From Jaenimonas drosophilae (lineage: Eukaryota; Euglenozoa; Kinetoplastea; Trypanosomatida; Trypanosomatidae), in the NCBI GenBank assembly GCA_030849065.1, contig JASAON010001639.1, forward strand, positions 1-64,000: a stretch of 64,000 bases of DNA. The letters are read 5' to 3'. This document shows positions 1 to 8,566 of the stretch, piece by piece (the first letter of the stretch is position 1; every line of letters begins with the position of its first letter). A program made the translations under genes and the position numbers. Under the pieces are notes generated by a model that saw only the letters and a program-made list of their open reading frames with translations, was not told the DNA's origin and searched no databases.

Positions 1-441
1 TACCGTTGTATATTTGACTACGTAATTCAAGGGAGACGCTCCACTCCTCAGTTACTTGTAGAGTTGGTAGGACCGACACACCATCTCACACTTTCCTACC
101 CTCGTCTGTACGTACGTCAACGTTTGCTTTTTTTTTTCTTTTGGAGAGGTGAGTCTCAGGTGCTATTATTGTTGTTGGTGTTGCCGTGCCACTTGTGTTG
201 CGGCTGCTCCTATCCTCTCCTACCACAACAACCAGCCATCATCCAGCCATCCTCACTCCCACACGCACACCCACAAGGGTTGGTGTATATAGTAAGACTT
301 AGTACGACGTACCAACACAAGCCACACGGACTTGTGTGCGTCGTTTGTTTTTTGTAGAGGGTATGCGTAGAGAACACACTTCCCTATCATTGATTCTGAA
401 GAAGTGAGTAGAAGAGTAGAAGAGTGCCACAACGACGTTGC
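1..441. other. Upstream non-coding region of the first gene
   Basis: One frame stays open from base 1 to about 357, but it reads through a poly-T tract and CA-rich sequence and gives a Leu/Phe/Cys-rich product with no recognisable domain, so I treat it as 5' flank. It holds poly-T at about 127-138 and a second pyrimidine tract ending in AG at 356-357. Confidence 0.6.
341..357 (+). promoter_or_regulatory. Candidate trans-splice acceptor for the kinase gene
   Basis: A T-rich tract is followed directly by TAG, with the AG at 356-357. Use of this site would leave a 5' UTR of about 84 nt before the ATG at 442. This is inferred from the kinetoplastid rule that the first AG after a polypyrimidine tract is used. 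Confidence 0.45.
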
Positions 442-3400
442 ATGAGCGCTTCGTCGTCTTCCTGCTCGCAAGTTGGCGTGCATGGACACGCTGAATCAGA
501 GACGGAGGTGAAGGTCACATCATCATCACACACATCATCATCGTCATTATCATCATCATCATCATCGCCCACTACATCGACATGCTACGATGTTAGTGTG
601 GCTGACATGATGCGGCCCATTGGCCTACCCACACCCCAGGAACACCTTCGATGTGTTCTGATGGCCATTGCCATGGCAGCACGAGGAGTGGCGGAGCATG
701 TGCTCCGTCAGCTCCCAACGCGAGGTTGTGGAGGTGGCAACGATGCAATACGCACAAGCTCCGGCAAAGACGGACGTCTGAGCACCACACGCCACCTCTT
801 CGCCTCAGATGGCCCACGACTTCCTGCTCCACGTGCGTGCCACTCACCCACACGAGCTGGAACAGATGAGGCAGGTGCCAACACAACCACTTCCACGGCT
901 GCGGCAGGAGCCACCAACACATCCTCATCCACTTCCGGTGGAAAAGTGTTGGTCGAGGAGGAGGAGAAGGGGGAGGAGGAGATGCGTGAGGTGGGCGGCG
1001 TCTTTGTGAGCAAAGCCTCGCTGCCATCACCGGCCGTTGCGACGATTGGCACTACGACAGCGGTGAAGGAGCAAACCAACCACGTTCTCCCCTTCCATCG
1101 AGATTCACTGCAGGGCTACTTGAGCTATCAGGTGCGTACGGCGGCGGGTGTGCGATCACCCACACGCACATGTTGTGAAGAGGGTCGGAGAGGTGCGCGC
1201 AGCCCCCAACAACGTCGTACACTCAGCACACCAACCAACATGATGGCCATGCAGGTGGAGCTGGAGGAGGGCGTGTGTGCCACGTCAGCTGGGGTGGATT
1301 CGAGCAGCAGCAGCAAACACAGTCGCTCCACCCTGGGTGGTACCAACCCGCAGAGCACCACGACAACCAACGCCTCTCCAGAGAGTCTGCTCAGCAGTGG
1401 CGAAGAAAACGCACGGCCCATGGCGAAGAATGAGTTGTTTCATCATCATAATCATCCTGAGGTGGAGGAGGAGGCACCGCTGCCCATGTTGAGTGGAGGC
1501 ACGGAGCGAAGCCGCAGCTCCACGAGCGATACCATCGGGCCAGATGATCCCCGCGAGCCCACCGTGGTGTTTGACGCATCCAAGGTGCTTCCCCTGCGTG
1601 ATGGGAATGGGTGCGTGGATGATGATGATGATGATGATGATGGGTACGACGACGTCGATGAAGTTGAGGTTGATGTAGATGGTCATGAAGACGATGATGA
1701 AGAAGAGATGTTGGATGGCAGCACAGGCAACGCCTCCATGCGGGCTAACTTCTCCGAGAACACGCGCCTCTCCCGCACCTCCGTCAACGCACACCGTCGC
1801 ATGACGATTGCCCAGCTGCTTCACCTGCTCGAAGACCGTCGCAGCCGTCAGTGGCAGCTCACCCGGGAGCTCTACGGAGCAGAAGGTGGGGGCAACGGTC
1901 TTGGCGAAGTAGGTGCCAGTGCAGCTGATGCTGGTGCAAGTGGTGCTGGAGCTGGCGGCAGCAGCGGAGGTAGTGCGGGGATGAGCACTACGAAGGAGTC
2001 GGGCGAGGTATCAGCGGTGCGCCACCCGCGCAACGGCGCGACGGGCTACGGCCTCGTTCATTCTGACGTAACTGCCGAGGTCCTTCAACAACGTCGTGAG
2101 GCATCTCGCGCGCAACGCCGACAACAAAAAGAGGCCCAACACGCCATGACGCAAGGGAGTGGGCCCTCACGAGAGGATGTGCCAGACTTCCCCCGCTTGC
2201 TGGAGTCTCGTCGTTCAGCCGCTGCACATCTCGCGCCACAGACGTCATCCAAGGAGCACACACAATGGACGAGCACCAAGGTACGTCAGAGGCGGGCAGA
2301 TGGAGGAGGTGGTGGTGGCCTACGCAGCGCCAACACCTCCACCACCTCCAGTGCCCGCGCCACCACCACATCCGCCGCCGCTGGGGCACTCATGCATCAG
2401 GGCCAGAGTGATGTGAGTCTCACGAGCTCTGCCTCGCAACCCGCTCGCCCGCACCCGTCGCACGACCGTCGCGTGGATGATTTGACGGTGAAGCACCACC
2501 AAGAAGGTGGGCGTGGGTCGCAGCCAACGTACTCCATCTCCCTCATTTACCACAGCTCCACAGGATCCACCCGAACCATCGATACGAGTGCGTTGCCGCC
2601 ACTCAAGGGTGAGGTAAGTGGGGGCTCCTTCAGACGCTCCGCAACAGGCACGGGCGGTGCTGGTGCATCAACCACCTCCAACGTCTATGGCAGCGGACGG
2701 TTGCGCACCGCCACAACATCGTCTGCGGGCACAAGTGCGCGCAACACCGGAACCATCATCACCGCCGGGGCCAACTACGCCATGGGCGTGAGCCCACCCG
2801 CCTCGCTTCACGCACGCAGCTTAAGCAAGACCAGCACCAACGCCTCGGCGGATGAGAGGCGGGGTGTGAGCCCCTCGCCCGCCGCCGTGAGTGGTGGTGG
2901 CGGTGGTGTTGAGCAACACACAACATCGCGGAGATCACTTCCCCCCTCGCCCGCTCTTCATGCGCAACAACACACCGCGAGTGGGGTTGCGCCGCTATGC
3001 CCGGAACTACTGCCGTGTACGTCAAGCCAGCTCGTGGATGGATCGCCAACACCAACGGCACACGGCACGACGCCGGCGGAGGGGCTGCAGCCGGCAAAGC
3101 GTGTGCGCGAGGAGGTGGATGGCGCGGCGGCGGAGGATGGCACGATGCCGTCCATGTCCCGCACGCCACCCAACGCGAACTCCCGTGGTCGCACTGGCAC
3201 CTCACAACGTCGTCTGGCCTCCACCGCCACCAACAACGTTGGTGCTTCATGTGCATCTCCTGCTGCTGCCGTGGCAGCTCCACGGCCTCTCTTTGGTGCT
3301 CCGCTGCCCCCGACGGAGCCGATCCACGGGCCTCGCCTCGAGGGCGTGGCGGGCCGCAACGGCGAGAAGATCATTGGCGCCTTCCTCGGCGGAGGTGCGT

Positions 3401-4776
3401 GCGGAAAAGTGTACGAGTGCCTCAACATTGAGACGGGGCAGGTGTTGGCGGCGAAACAAATCGTCTTTGACCCGAAGGAGCCGAAGCTACGTCAGCGTCT
3501 GAAGCAGCTGGAGCTGGAGATGGAGGTGCTCACCCTCGCCACCAAGCACCAGGTGCGATGGATTGTTGGCTTCTTTGGTGCTGAACGTCGTGGCCATGCC
3601 GTACTCATGTACCTCGAGTACTGCGAGCATGGCTCGCTGCTGGACTACATGGCCAACGTTCAGCACGCTGCCGGTGGTGGAGGTGGTGGCAACGCCACCG
3701 CCATGACGGGCGATGCCGATCAACGTCAGAGCTGCAGTGGCTATGTGGCGGGTGCGACGAGCTTCCCACTCGGCTCCAACTCAAGCTCCGACAGCGCGGG
3801 CCGCTTTTCTGGCCTGCCCGCGACCTTTTCCATCTCTGCCGGTGCCGCGGCCAGTGGCACCTCCGTTGATGGCAACGGTGCCATGTGCGAGGTGTCAGTG
3901 ACGGATGATGTACCTGGAGTACCACGTACGGTGCCGTCGCTGGAGCTGGAAGCGGTGCAGCGCTTCACCTACCAGATTCTGTGTGGGCTGGACTTCCTGC
4001 ACCGCCACAACTACGCACACCTCGACGTGAAGACGGCCAACGTTCTTTTGACGGCCGATGAGGCATGCCGATTGGCCGATTTCGGGTGCTCCATGCGCCT
4101 CCAGCAGCCACCAGCCACCACAACACGGCGGGATGATGAAGAAGCTGCTCGTGGTGGTGGTGAGATGGAGGGGGAGGCAGCAGCTGCTGCACAAGCAAGT
4201 GGGGAGCAGCATGCCGCACCCTACCCCGTCTTGGTTGATCGCGCAGGTATCACGGAGTTGCGTGGCACGGCCTTGTATATGGCACCCGAGATGATCCGCT
4301 TCGAGCGCCACCGCATTGGCACGCCGGCCGATGTATGGTCGTTGGGATGTGTGGTTATGGAGATGGCAACGGGTTGCGCGCCGTGGCGGCACATCGCCAG
4401 CGACAAGCTCCGGGTCTTGTTTCGGATAGGGGCGGCGCGGCATGATCCAATTCTGCCACCGTTGCTAAAACAGCGTGCGTTGGAGGCTCGCCAGTGGCTC
4501 GTGGAGCATGGCTTCCTCATCATCCATGATGACGATGAAGATGGCACCACGATGCACATGTTGGCAGAGGAGGAGGTGGAGGAGGTACTGGATGGTGATG
4601 ATGATGTGCAGCGCACACGACGTGTGATGGAGGGTTGGCTGCACCTTGAGTCCTTCGTCCAGGCCTGCGTACATCTTAATCCAGAAGATCGCGCCAGCAC
4701 CGAGGAGCTCCTGCAACATCCCTTCGTGCTCCCCGTTGCCGCGATGGAGATGGTGGGGGAAGAGGTGGAGGAGTGA
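442..4776 (+). CDS. Very large STE/MAPKKK-like protein kinase with C-terminal catalytic domain
   Basis: A 1444-residue protein. Residues 1 to about 960 are low complexity (Ser, Thr, Gly, Asp and Glu runs) and probably disordered. The kinase domain starts near residue 975 with the glycine loop GGGACGKVY and the ATP-binding Lys in AAKQIV. It continues with HLDVKTANVLL (H1193), DFG (D1213) and MAPEM (A1281), then DVWSLGCVVMEM. Motif spacing and the GTALYMAPE segment resemble STE11/NPK1-like MAP kinase kinase kinases, so a signalling role is likely. Two low-complexity insertions interrupt the domain: about 90 residues after the hinge, and about 45 residues between DFG and the activation segment. 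The catalytic loop reads HLD rather than HRD, so it is a non-RD kinase. The open frame begins at GTG 424; the first ATG is 442 and is used here. Family level is fairly sure; the subfamily is inferred. Confidence 0.85.
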   Translation: MSASSSSCSQVGVHGHAESETEVKVTSSSHTSSSSLSSSSSSPTTSTCYDVSVADMMRPIGLPTPQEHLRCVLMAIAMAARGVAEHVLRQLPTRGCGGGNDAIRTSSGKDGRLSTTRHLFASDGPRLPAPRACHSPTRAGTDEAGANTTTSTAAAGATNTSSSTSGGKVLVEEEEKGEEEMREVGGVFVSKASLPSPAVATIGTTTAVKEQTNHVLPFHRDSLQGYLSYQVRTAAGVRSPTRTCCEEGRRGARSPQQRRTLSTPTNMMAMQVELEEGVCATSAGVDSSSSSKHSRSTLGGTNPQSTTTTNASPESLLSSGEENARPMAKNELFHHHNHPEVEEEAPLPMLSGGTERSRSSTSDTIGPDDPREPTVVFDASKVLPLRDGNGCVDDDDDDDDGYDDVDEVEVDVDGHEDDDEEEMLDGSTGNASMRANFSENTRLSRTSVNAHRRMTIAQLLHLLEDRRSRQWQLTRELYGAEGGGNGLGEVGASAADAGASGAGAGGSSGGSAGMSTTKESGEVSAVRHPRNGATGYGLVHSDVTAEVLQQRREASRAQRRQQKEAQHAMTQGSGPSREDVPDFPRLLESRRSAAAHLAPQTSSKEHTQWTSTKVRQRRADGGGGGGLRSANTSTTSSARATTTSAAAGALMHQGQSDVSLTSSASQPARPHPSHDRRVDDLTVKHHQEGGRGSQPTYSISLIYHSSTGSTRTIDTSALPPLKGEVSGGSFRRSATGTGGAGASTTSNVYGSGRLRTATTSSAGTSARNTGTIITAGANYAMGVSPPASLHARSLSKTSTNASADERRGVSPSPAAVSGGGGGVEQHTTSRRSLPPSPALHAQQHTASGVAPLCPELLPCTSSQLVDGSPTPTAHGTTPAEGLQPAKRVREEVDGAAAEDGTMPSMSRTPPNANSRGRTGTSQRRLASTATNNVGASCASPAAAVAAPRPLFGAPLPPTEPIHGPRLEGVAGRNGEKIIGAFLGGGACGKVYECLNIETGQVLAAKQIVFDPKEPKLRQRLKQLELEMEVLTLATKHQVRWIVGFFGAERRGHAVLMYLEYCEHGSLLDYMANVQHAAGGGGGGNATAMTGDADQRQSCSGYVAGATSFPLGSNSSSDSAGRFSGLPATFSISAGAAASGTSVDGNGAMCEVSVTDDVPGVPRTVPSLELEAVQRFTYQILCGLDFLHRHNYAHLDVKTANVLLTADEACRLADFGCSMRLQQPPATTTRRDDEEAARGGGEMEGEAAAAAQASGEQHAAPYPVLVDRAGITELRGTALYMAPEMIRFERHRIGTPADVWSLGCVVMEMATGCAPWRHIASDKLRVLFRIGAARHDPILPPLLKQRALEARQWLVEHGFLIIHDDDEDGTTMHMLAEEEVEEVLDGDDDVQRTRRVMEGWLHLESFVQACVHLNPEDRASTEELLQHPFVLPVAAMEMVGEEVEE

Positions 4777-5244
4777 GTCGCTCTCTCTCTCTCTCACTCT
4801 GAACGTTTTGTTATGATGCATCATGCATCATGCACGCGTACATCCAAACGTTGAGTGCCCAGCACACAACAACAACAACGTGCTTCTACTAATGATGATC
4901 CACGATGAGCGAGAGCAGTGGAGGGTTAATGACTGAAGAAGATATAACCAAACGCATCAAATAATAAGAACAAGAACATCTTCATGATGATGATTCATGT
5001 GTTGGCACAACCCTGTGCTCGTGCTGCACCAACACGTTTCTTCTTCTTTTTTTTTTTTCATTCATGTCGTGTGGCTAGGGGGAAGGGTTCCTGCACCATT
5101 TGTCAGAAAGAGTGAGGATCTCCATCTCCATCCACCTAGGCACACACGCTTCTTGTTGTCTGTGCATGTGTACGTGGAGCTCCACATACAACAACAACAC
5201 TACTACTACTACTTGCTCTAACAGAGAGGCCGCGAACTCACTTC
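4777..5244. other. Intergenic region, kinase to poly(A) polymerase
   Basis: No gene seen. It contains a CT repeat right after the stop (about 4780-4797), a CAA triplet run near 4868 and a strong poly-T tract at 5046-5058 that serves as a likely splicing signal for the next gene. Confidence 0.7.
5037..5078 (+). promoter_or_regulatory. Candidate trans-splice acceptor for the Trf4-like gene
   Basis: A long CT/poly-T tract is followed by the first AG at 5077-5078, 166 nt before the ATG at 5245. Inferred from the kinetoplastid polypyrimidine-AG rule. Confidence 0.5.
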
Positions 5245-7194
5245 ATGAAGAAGAGGCAGCGGGTTGTACGCAGTGAGGCCGGTGCCACCAACACCGCAGC
5301 TGCCACCACCACCACCTCCTCCCTGCCAGCTGTAGAAGGTGCAACACCACAGGTTTCAATCCCAACTTTGGATATCTTCTCTCGCTTTCAGAGTCGGCGC
5401 GATGACTTTGAGGCGGATTGGATGATGCTCCACGATGATGTATCAACGGAATCCAAGCCCATTGGCACCGACGTTGCCCAACGCCTCGCCGCTCATCGCG
5501 ATCAGCTCGGCGATTTGCGACGCCAACGCGCGGCAGAGGCATCAACGTCCTCTGCATCTCCACAGGTTGGAGTGGCGCATCAAGCCAACGTGGATGATGG
5601 TGATGATGATGATGATGAGGCGGACTACCAACCAGAGGAGGTTGGGGCGGCGCAGTACGCCGCCGCGACAACCGCCACCACATCCAACACAGAAGTTGTG
5701 GAGGAAGGCCTGCAGGGCGACTACCTCGACTTCTCCTCACGCGTACCCTCAACCAACAACAACAACAACAACAACAACAATGCATCCGCTGCAGCCATGC
5801 CCTTGTGGTGTGCTACACGGATTGAGCGCTTCGGGGCCTACTCCGCCAACCCCCTCATTGCCCTGCATCAGGAGCTCACCGATGTGCTTGACTTCCTCCG
5901 CCCCACCGAGATGGAGGTGGTGTTGCGTCGCTATGTGGAGCTCAACGTGTGCGCCATTGCCAAGACGCTCTGGCCTGAGTGCGAGCCCATTGTTTATGGC
6001 AGCATGCTGACGCAGCTCGTGTTGCCGCTCTCCGATATTGACCTCACGCTCCTCAACGTGCCGGTGTCGCAGGAAGAGGCCCTCACGGCCGTGGCACGAG
6101 AGGTTAGCCGACGTGGCTTGTGCGAGGAGGCCTACCCGCAAGTGATTCTGAAAACGAAGGTGCCGCTCGTGAAGTTCCAGCACAAGGGCTCCCTCATTGA
6201 CGTGGATATCAGCGTTGGGGCAGGAGATGGCCAACGCAACAGCGACATGGTTGTGCGCCTGCTGCGGCAGTATCCCGAGGCACGCCCGCTCATCATCATC
6301 ATCAAGTACTTTCTTCTGCAGCGTGATATGCATGAGCCCTACCATGGCGGCTTAGGCAGCTATGCCACCACACTCCTCGTCATTAGCTTCTTGCAGCATC
6401 ATCCCATCACCACGACCAACCGTGAAGAGCGCGCCTACAGCGGCCTCGGACGTTTGCTCGTGGACTTCTTTCGCTATGCAGGGCAGTACTGGAACTACAA
6501 CAAGTGTGGCATCTCCGTGGATGGCCGTGGCCGCAACTTCGTGCGCAACGATGGAGGTGGCGGTGGGTCGTACCGATCACCAACCTCGCCAAACTCACCG
6601 CGGAGCCCGATGGGGCCTCCACAGGCGATCATTGAAGATCCAGGCAATGCCACCAACAACGCCGCGAGCTCCTTGCGCAACTACAACATGATCAGCTCCG
6701 TCTTCTCACACGCCTACCTCTCCCTCACCGCTAATTTTTCGGATGACGAGGCCAGGGGCGCCACCTCACTCGACGCTGTGGATCTCGCGCAGCGGCCAAC
6801 GCTCCTCTCGCGCATCCTCCACGTTGATCGTCGGTTGGTGGAGCAGCGCCAACGTGTGGCTCGCGTGTACCAACACATGATGCAAACGCAGCCCGAGGAG
6901 TTGGAGGCGGCGAGGCACTACCGTGAGGAGGAGGATCAGTCCATGTTGGCCGGCGGGAGCCCAACAACGGGCGAGCGGCAGACGTTGGCAACACTCTCCG
7001 CCGCTGCAGCCAAGATGGCCGCGTCATCATCATCATCTTCACTTCACAAGCGGAAGCGTTCGTTGAGCTCTAGCAGCAGCAATGGTGTAGTTGGCTCTTC
7101 TTCATCGTCAGATGACGATGATGATGAAGATGAGGGATCCAACGCGAGCTCCATCCGTGTGGAGGTGGCACCACAGCGCCGTAAGCGGGAATGA
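5245..7194 (+). CDS. Non-canonical poly(A) polymerase, Trf4/5-like nucleotidyltransferase
   Basis: A 649-residue protein. The catalytic core matches the DNA polymerase beta-like nucleotidyltransferase fold: the helical turn motif YGSMLTQL (G252-S253), two acidic residues in LSDIDL (D264, D266) and the third carboxylate in LIDVDIS (D319/D321). A PAP-associated central domain follows (LGSYATTLLVISFL). Proteins of this family add short A tails to nuclear RNAs in TRAMP-type surveillance; T. brucei has two ncPAPs of this class. The N-terminal 190 residues are low complexity with Asp and Asn runs. A Pro/Ser insert lies at about 430-455. The tail is Ser-rich with basic clusters (KRKR, RRKRE) that could be nuclear localisation signals. 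The start is a true ATG after a strong poly-T tract. Nuclear TRAMP function is inferred. Confidence 0.9.
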   Translation: MKKRQRVVRSEAGATNTAAATTTTSSLPAVEGATPQVSIPTLDIFSRFQSRRDDFEADWMMLHDDVSTESKPIGTDVAQRLAAHRDQLGDLRRQRAAEASTSSASPQVGVAHQANVDDGDDDDDEADYQPEEVGAAQYAAATTATTSNTEVVEEGLQGDYLDFSSRVPSTNNNNNNNNNASAAAMPLWCATRIERFGAYSANPLIALHQELTDVLDFLRPTEMEVVLRRYVELNVCAIAKTLWPECEPIVYGSMLTQLVLPLSDIDLTLLNVPVSQEEALTAVAREVSRRGLCEEAYPQVILKTKVPLVKFQHKGSLIDVDISVGAGDGQRNSDMVVRLLRQYPEARPLIIIIKYFLLQRDMHEPYHGGLGSYATTLLVISFLQHHPITTTNREERAYSGLGRLLVDFFRYAGQYWNYNKCGISVDGRGRNFVRNDGGGGGSYRSPTSPNSPRSPMGPPQAIIEDPGNATNNAASSLRNYNMISSVFSHAYLSLTANFSDDEARGATSLDAVDLAQRPTLLSRILHVDRRLVEQRQRVARVYQHMMQTQPEELEAARHYREEEDQSMLAGGSPTTGERQTLATLSAAAAKMAASSSSSSLHKRKRSLSSSSSNGVVGSSSSSDDDDDEDEGSNASSIRVEVAPQRRKRE

Positions 7195-7548
7195 TGAAGA
7201 ACGATGAATCCTTCTCGCACATATGCGACCCTACTCATCTTCATCATCATCTCTCCGAATGGCTTCCAGTGATGATGATGATGGCATAAAATATAACACG
7301 ATCCGAAACTACTCCATCGCAATCTTCTTCTCTTCATCAACGTTGTGCCGTTGAGAGCCGTCGTACGTCATGTCCGTCTGTCATTTCTTACAACAACAAC
7401 AACAACAACATCTTCGCGTATCATATCTATGTAAAGCTACTACCTACATATTGCGGTAGTTAGTTGTATAACCACAACACCCACACACGAAGTACTCCTA
7501 GAACACACATACACACAACACCAACAAGACAACACAACCCACGTAGAG
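7195..7548. other. Intergenic region, poly(A) polymerase to centrin
   Basis: No gene seen. It has a CT-rich tract near 7321-7336, a CAA run at about 7391-7410 and CA-rich sequence just before the centrin ATG. Confidence 0.65.
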
Positions 7549-8130
7549 ATGCCATCCACCACGACCAACCCCACGGCATCTGGCCAGATTCCCGCCCCGA
7601 GCTTCACCACCACGGGCGGTGCCGCGAGCACAGCTGTGCCGGAGCTCACGGAGGAGCAACACCGCGAGGTGCGTGAGGCCTTCGATCTCTTTGATACTGA
7701 CGGAAGCGGCACCATTGATGCCAAGGAGCTGAAGGTGGCGATGCGCGCGCTGGGCTTTGAGCCACGCAAGGAGGAGCTGCGGCAGATGATCGCCCTCGCC
7801 AGCGGTCATGGGCCGACGGACAACTCCTACGGCATCACCGCCGCGGAGGATGCGGCCGTCATCTCATATCCGCAGTTTGTGCAGCTCATGTCGCGCAAGA
7901 TGGCGGAGCGGGATTCACGTGAAGAGATGCTCAAGGCCTTTCGGCTCTTTGATGATGATGAAACGGGGCGCATCTCCTTTCGGAATCTGAAGCGCGTGGC
8001 GATGGAGCTCGGCGAGAACATGACGGATGCAGAGATCCAGGAAATGATCGATGAGGCAGATCGTGATGGTGATGGAGAGGTGGGCGAGGAGGAGTTTCTG
8101 CGTCTGATGCAGCGTACCTCACTCTACTAG
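7549..8130 (+). CDS. Centrin (caltractin-type EF-hand protein)
   Basis: A 193-residue calcium-binding protein of the centrin family, which acts at basal bodies and, in kinetoplastids, at the bilobe. EF-hand 1 is canonical ([13 protein letters not shown], about residues 45-57). EF-hand 3 reads [13 protein letters not shown], with Asn instead of Glu at the last loop position, as is normal in centrins. EF-hand 4 ([12 protein letters not shown]) is canonical. The C terminus RTSLY resembles the KKTSLY end of other centrins. EF-hand 2 is unusual: the loop is replaced and lengthened by a segment rich in Gly, Asn and Ala (about residues 83-105), so it probably does not bind calcium. The N-terminal 35 residues are Thr/Ala/Pro-rich. 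The start is the ATG at 7549. The family assignment is strong; the centrin subtype cannot be decided. Confidence 0.93.
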   Translation: MPSTTTNPTASGQIPAPSFTTTGGAASTAVPELTEEQHREVREAFDLFDTDGSGTIDAKELKVAMRALGFEPRKEELRQMIALASGHGPTDNSYGITAAEDAAVISYPQFVQLMSRKMAERDSREEMLKAFRLFDDDETGRISFRNLKRVAMELGENMTDAEIQEMIDEADRDGDGEVGEEEFLRLMQRTSLY

Positions 8131-8566
8131 CGAGTGAGAGGAAGCAGATGAGCGCAGAGATGATGATGATGATGATGTGGTGGTGGTGGTTGGGCATCAA
8201 ACACATCTGCACACATTATGGTTTTGGTTTGTTGCCACACCGTCAAACGTTGTTCTCTTCTTCTGTACGTGCTTCGCCATCGCTGGCCAATGTATACGAG
8301 CATCTAACGTGTATGATGATGGTCGCCATCATCAAACGTGTTGCTCATCATCAAAACAACAACAACAACATGATCATGATGCCGGGTCATGCTAACACAA
8401 AAAGCTACTGGAGCTGCTTCTTCCACGTACTAGTGTTGGGAAACATCCTGTACATCATATATTGCTCTTCCTTCTTCATCATCCACTTCAGCAACTCACA
8501 AACACACCTCATTCACCCCTCACGCTCACACACACGAGCACACATAAGCAACACGTTTGTGCTGAG
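8131..8566. other. Intergenic region, centrin to importin
   Basis: No gene seen. It has an ATG/GTG triplet run at 8160-8190 and a CAA run at 8356-8370. A pyrimidine tract with AG at 8490-8491 precedes the importin start. Confidence 0.65.
8464..8491 (+). promoter_or_regulatory. Candidate trans-splice acceptor for the importin gene
   Basis: The tract GCTCTTCCTTCTTCATC continues into CACTTCAG with the AG at 8490-8491, 75 nt before ATG 8567. An open frame extends upstream to a TTG at 8462, but that part would be removed by splicing here, which supports the ATG start. Confidence 0.55.

Noticed and set aside
1..357. Frame open from the window edge to 357, as if it were the end of an upstream gene
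   Set aside because: It reads through poly-T and CA tracts, has no domain and a Leu/Phe/Cys-biased product; a 5' flank with splice signals explains it better.
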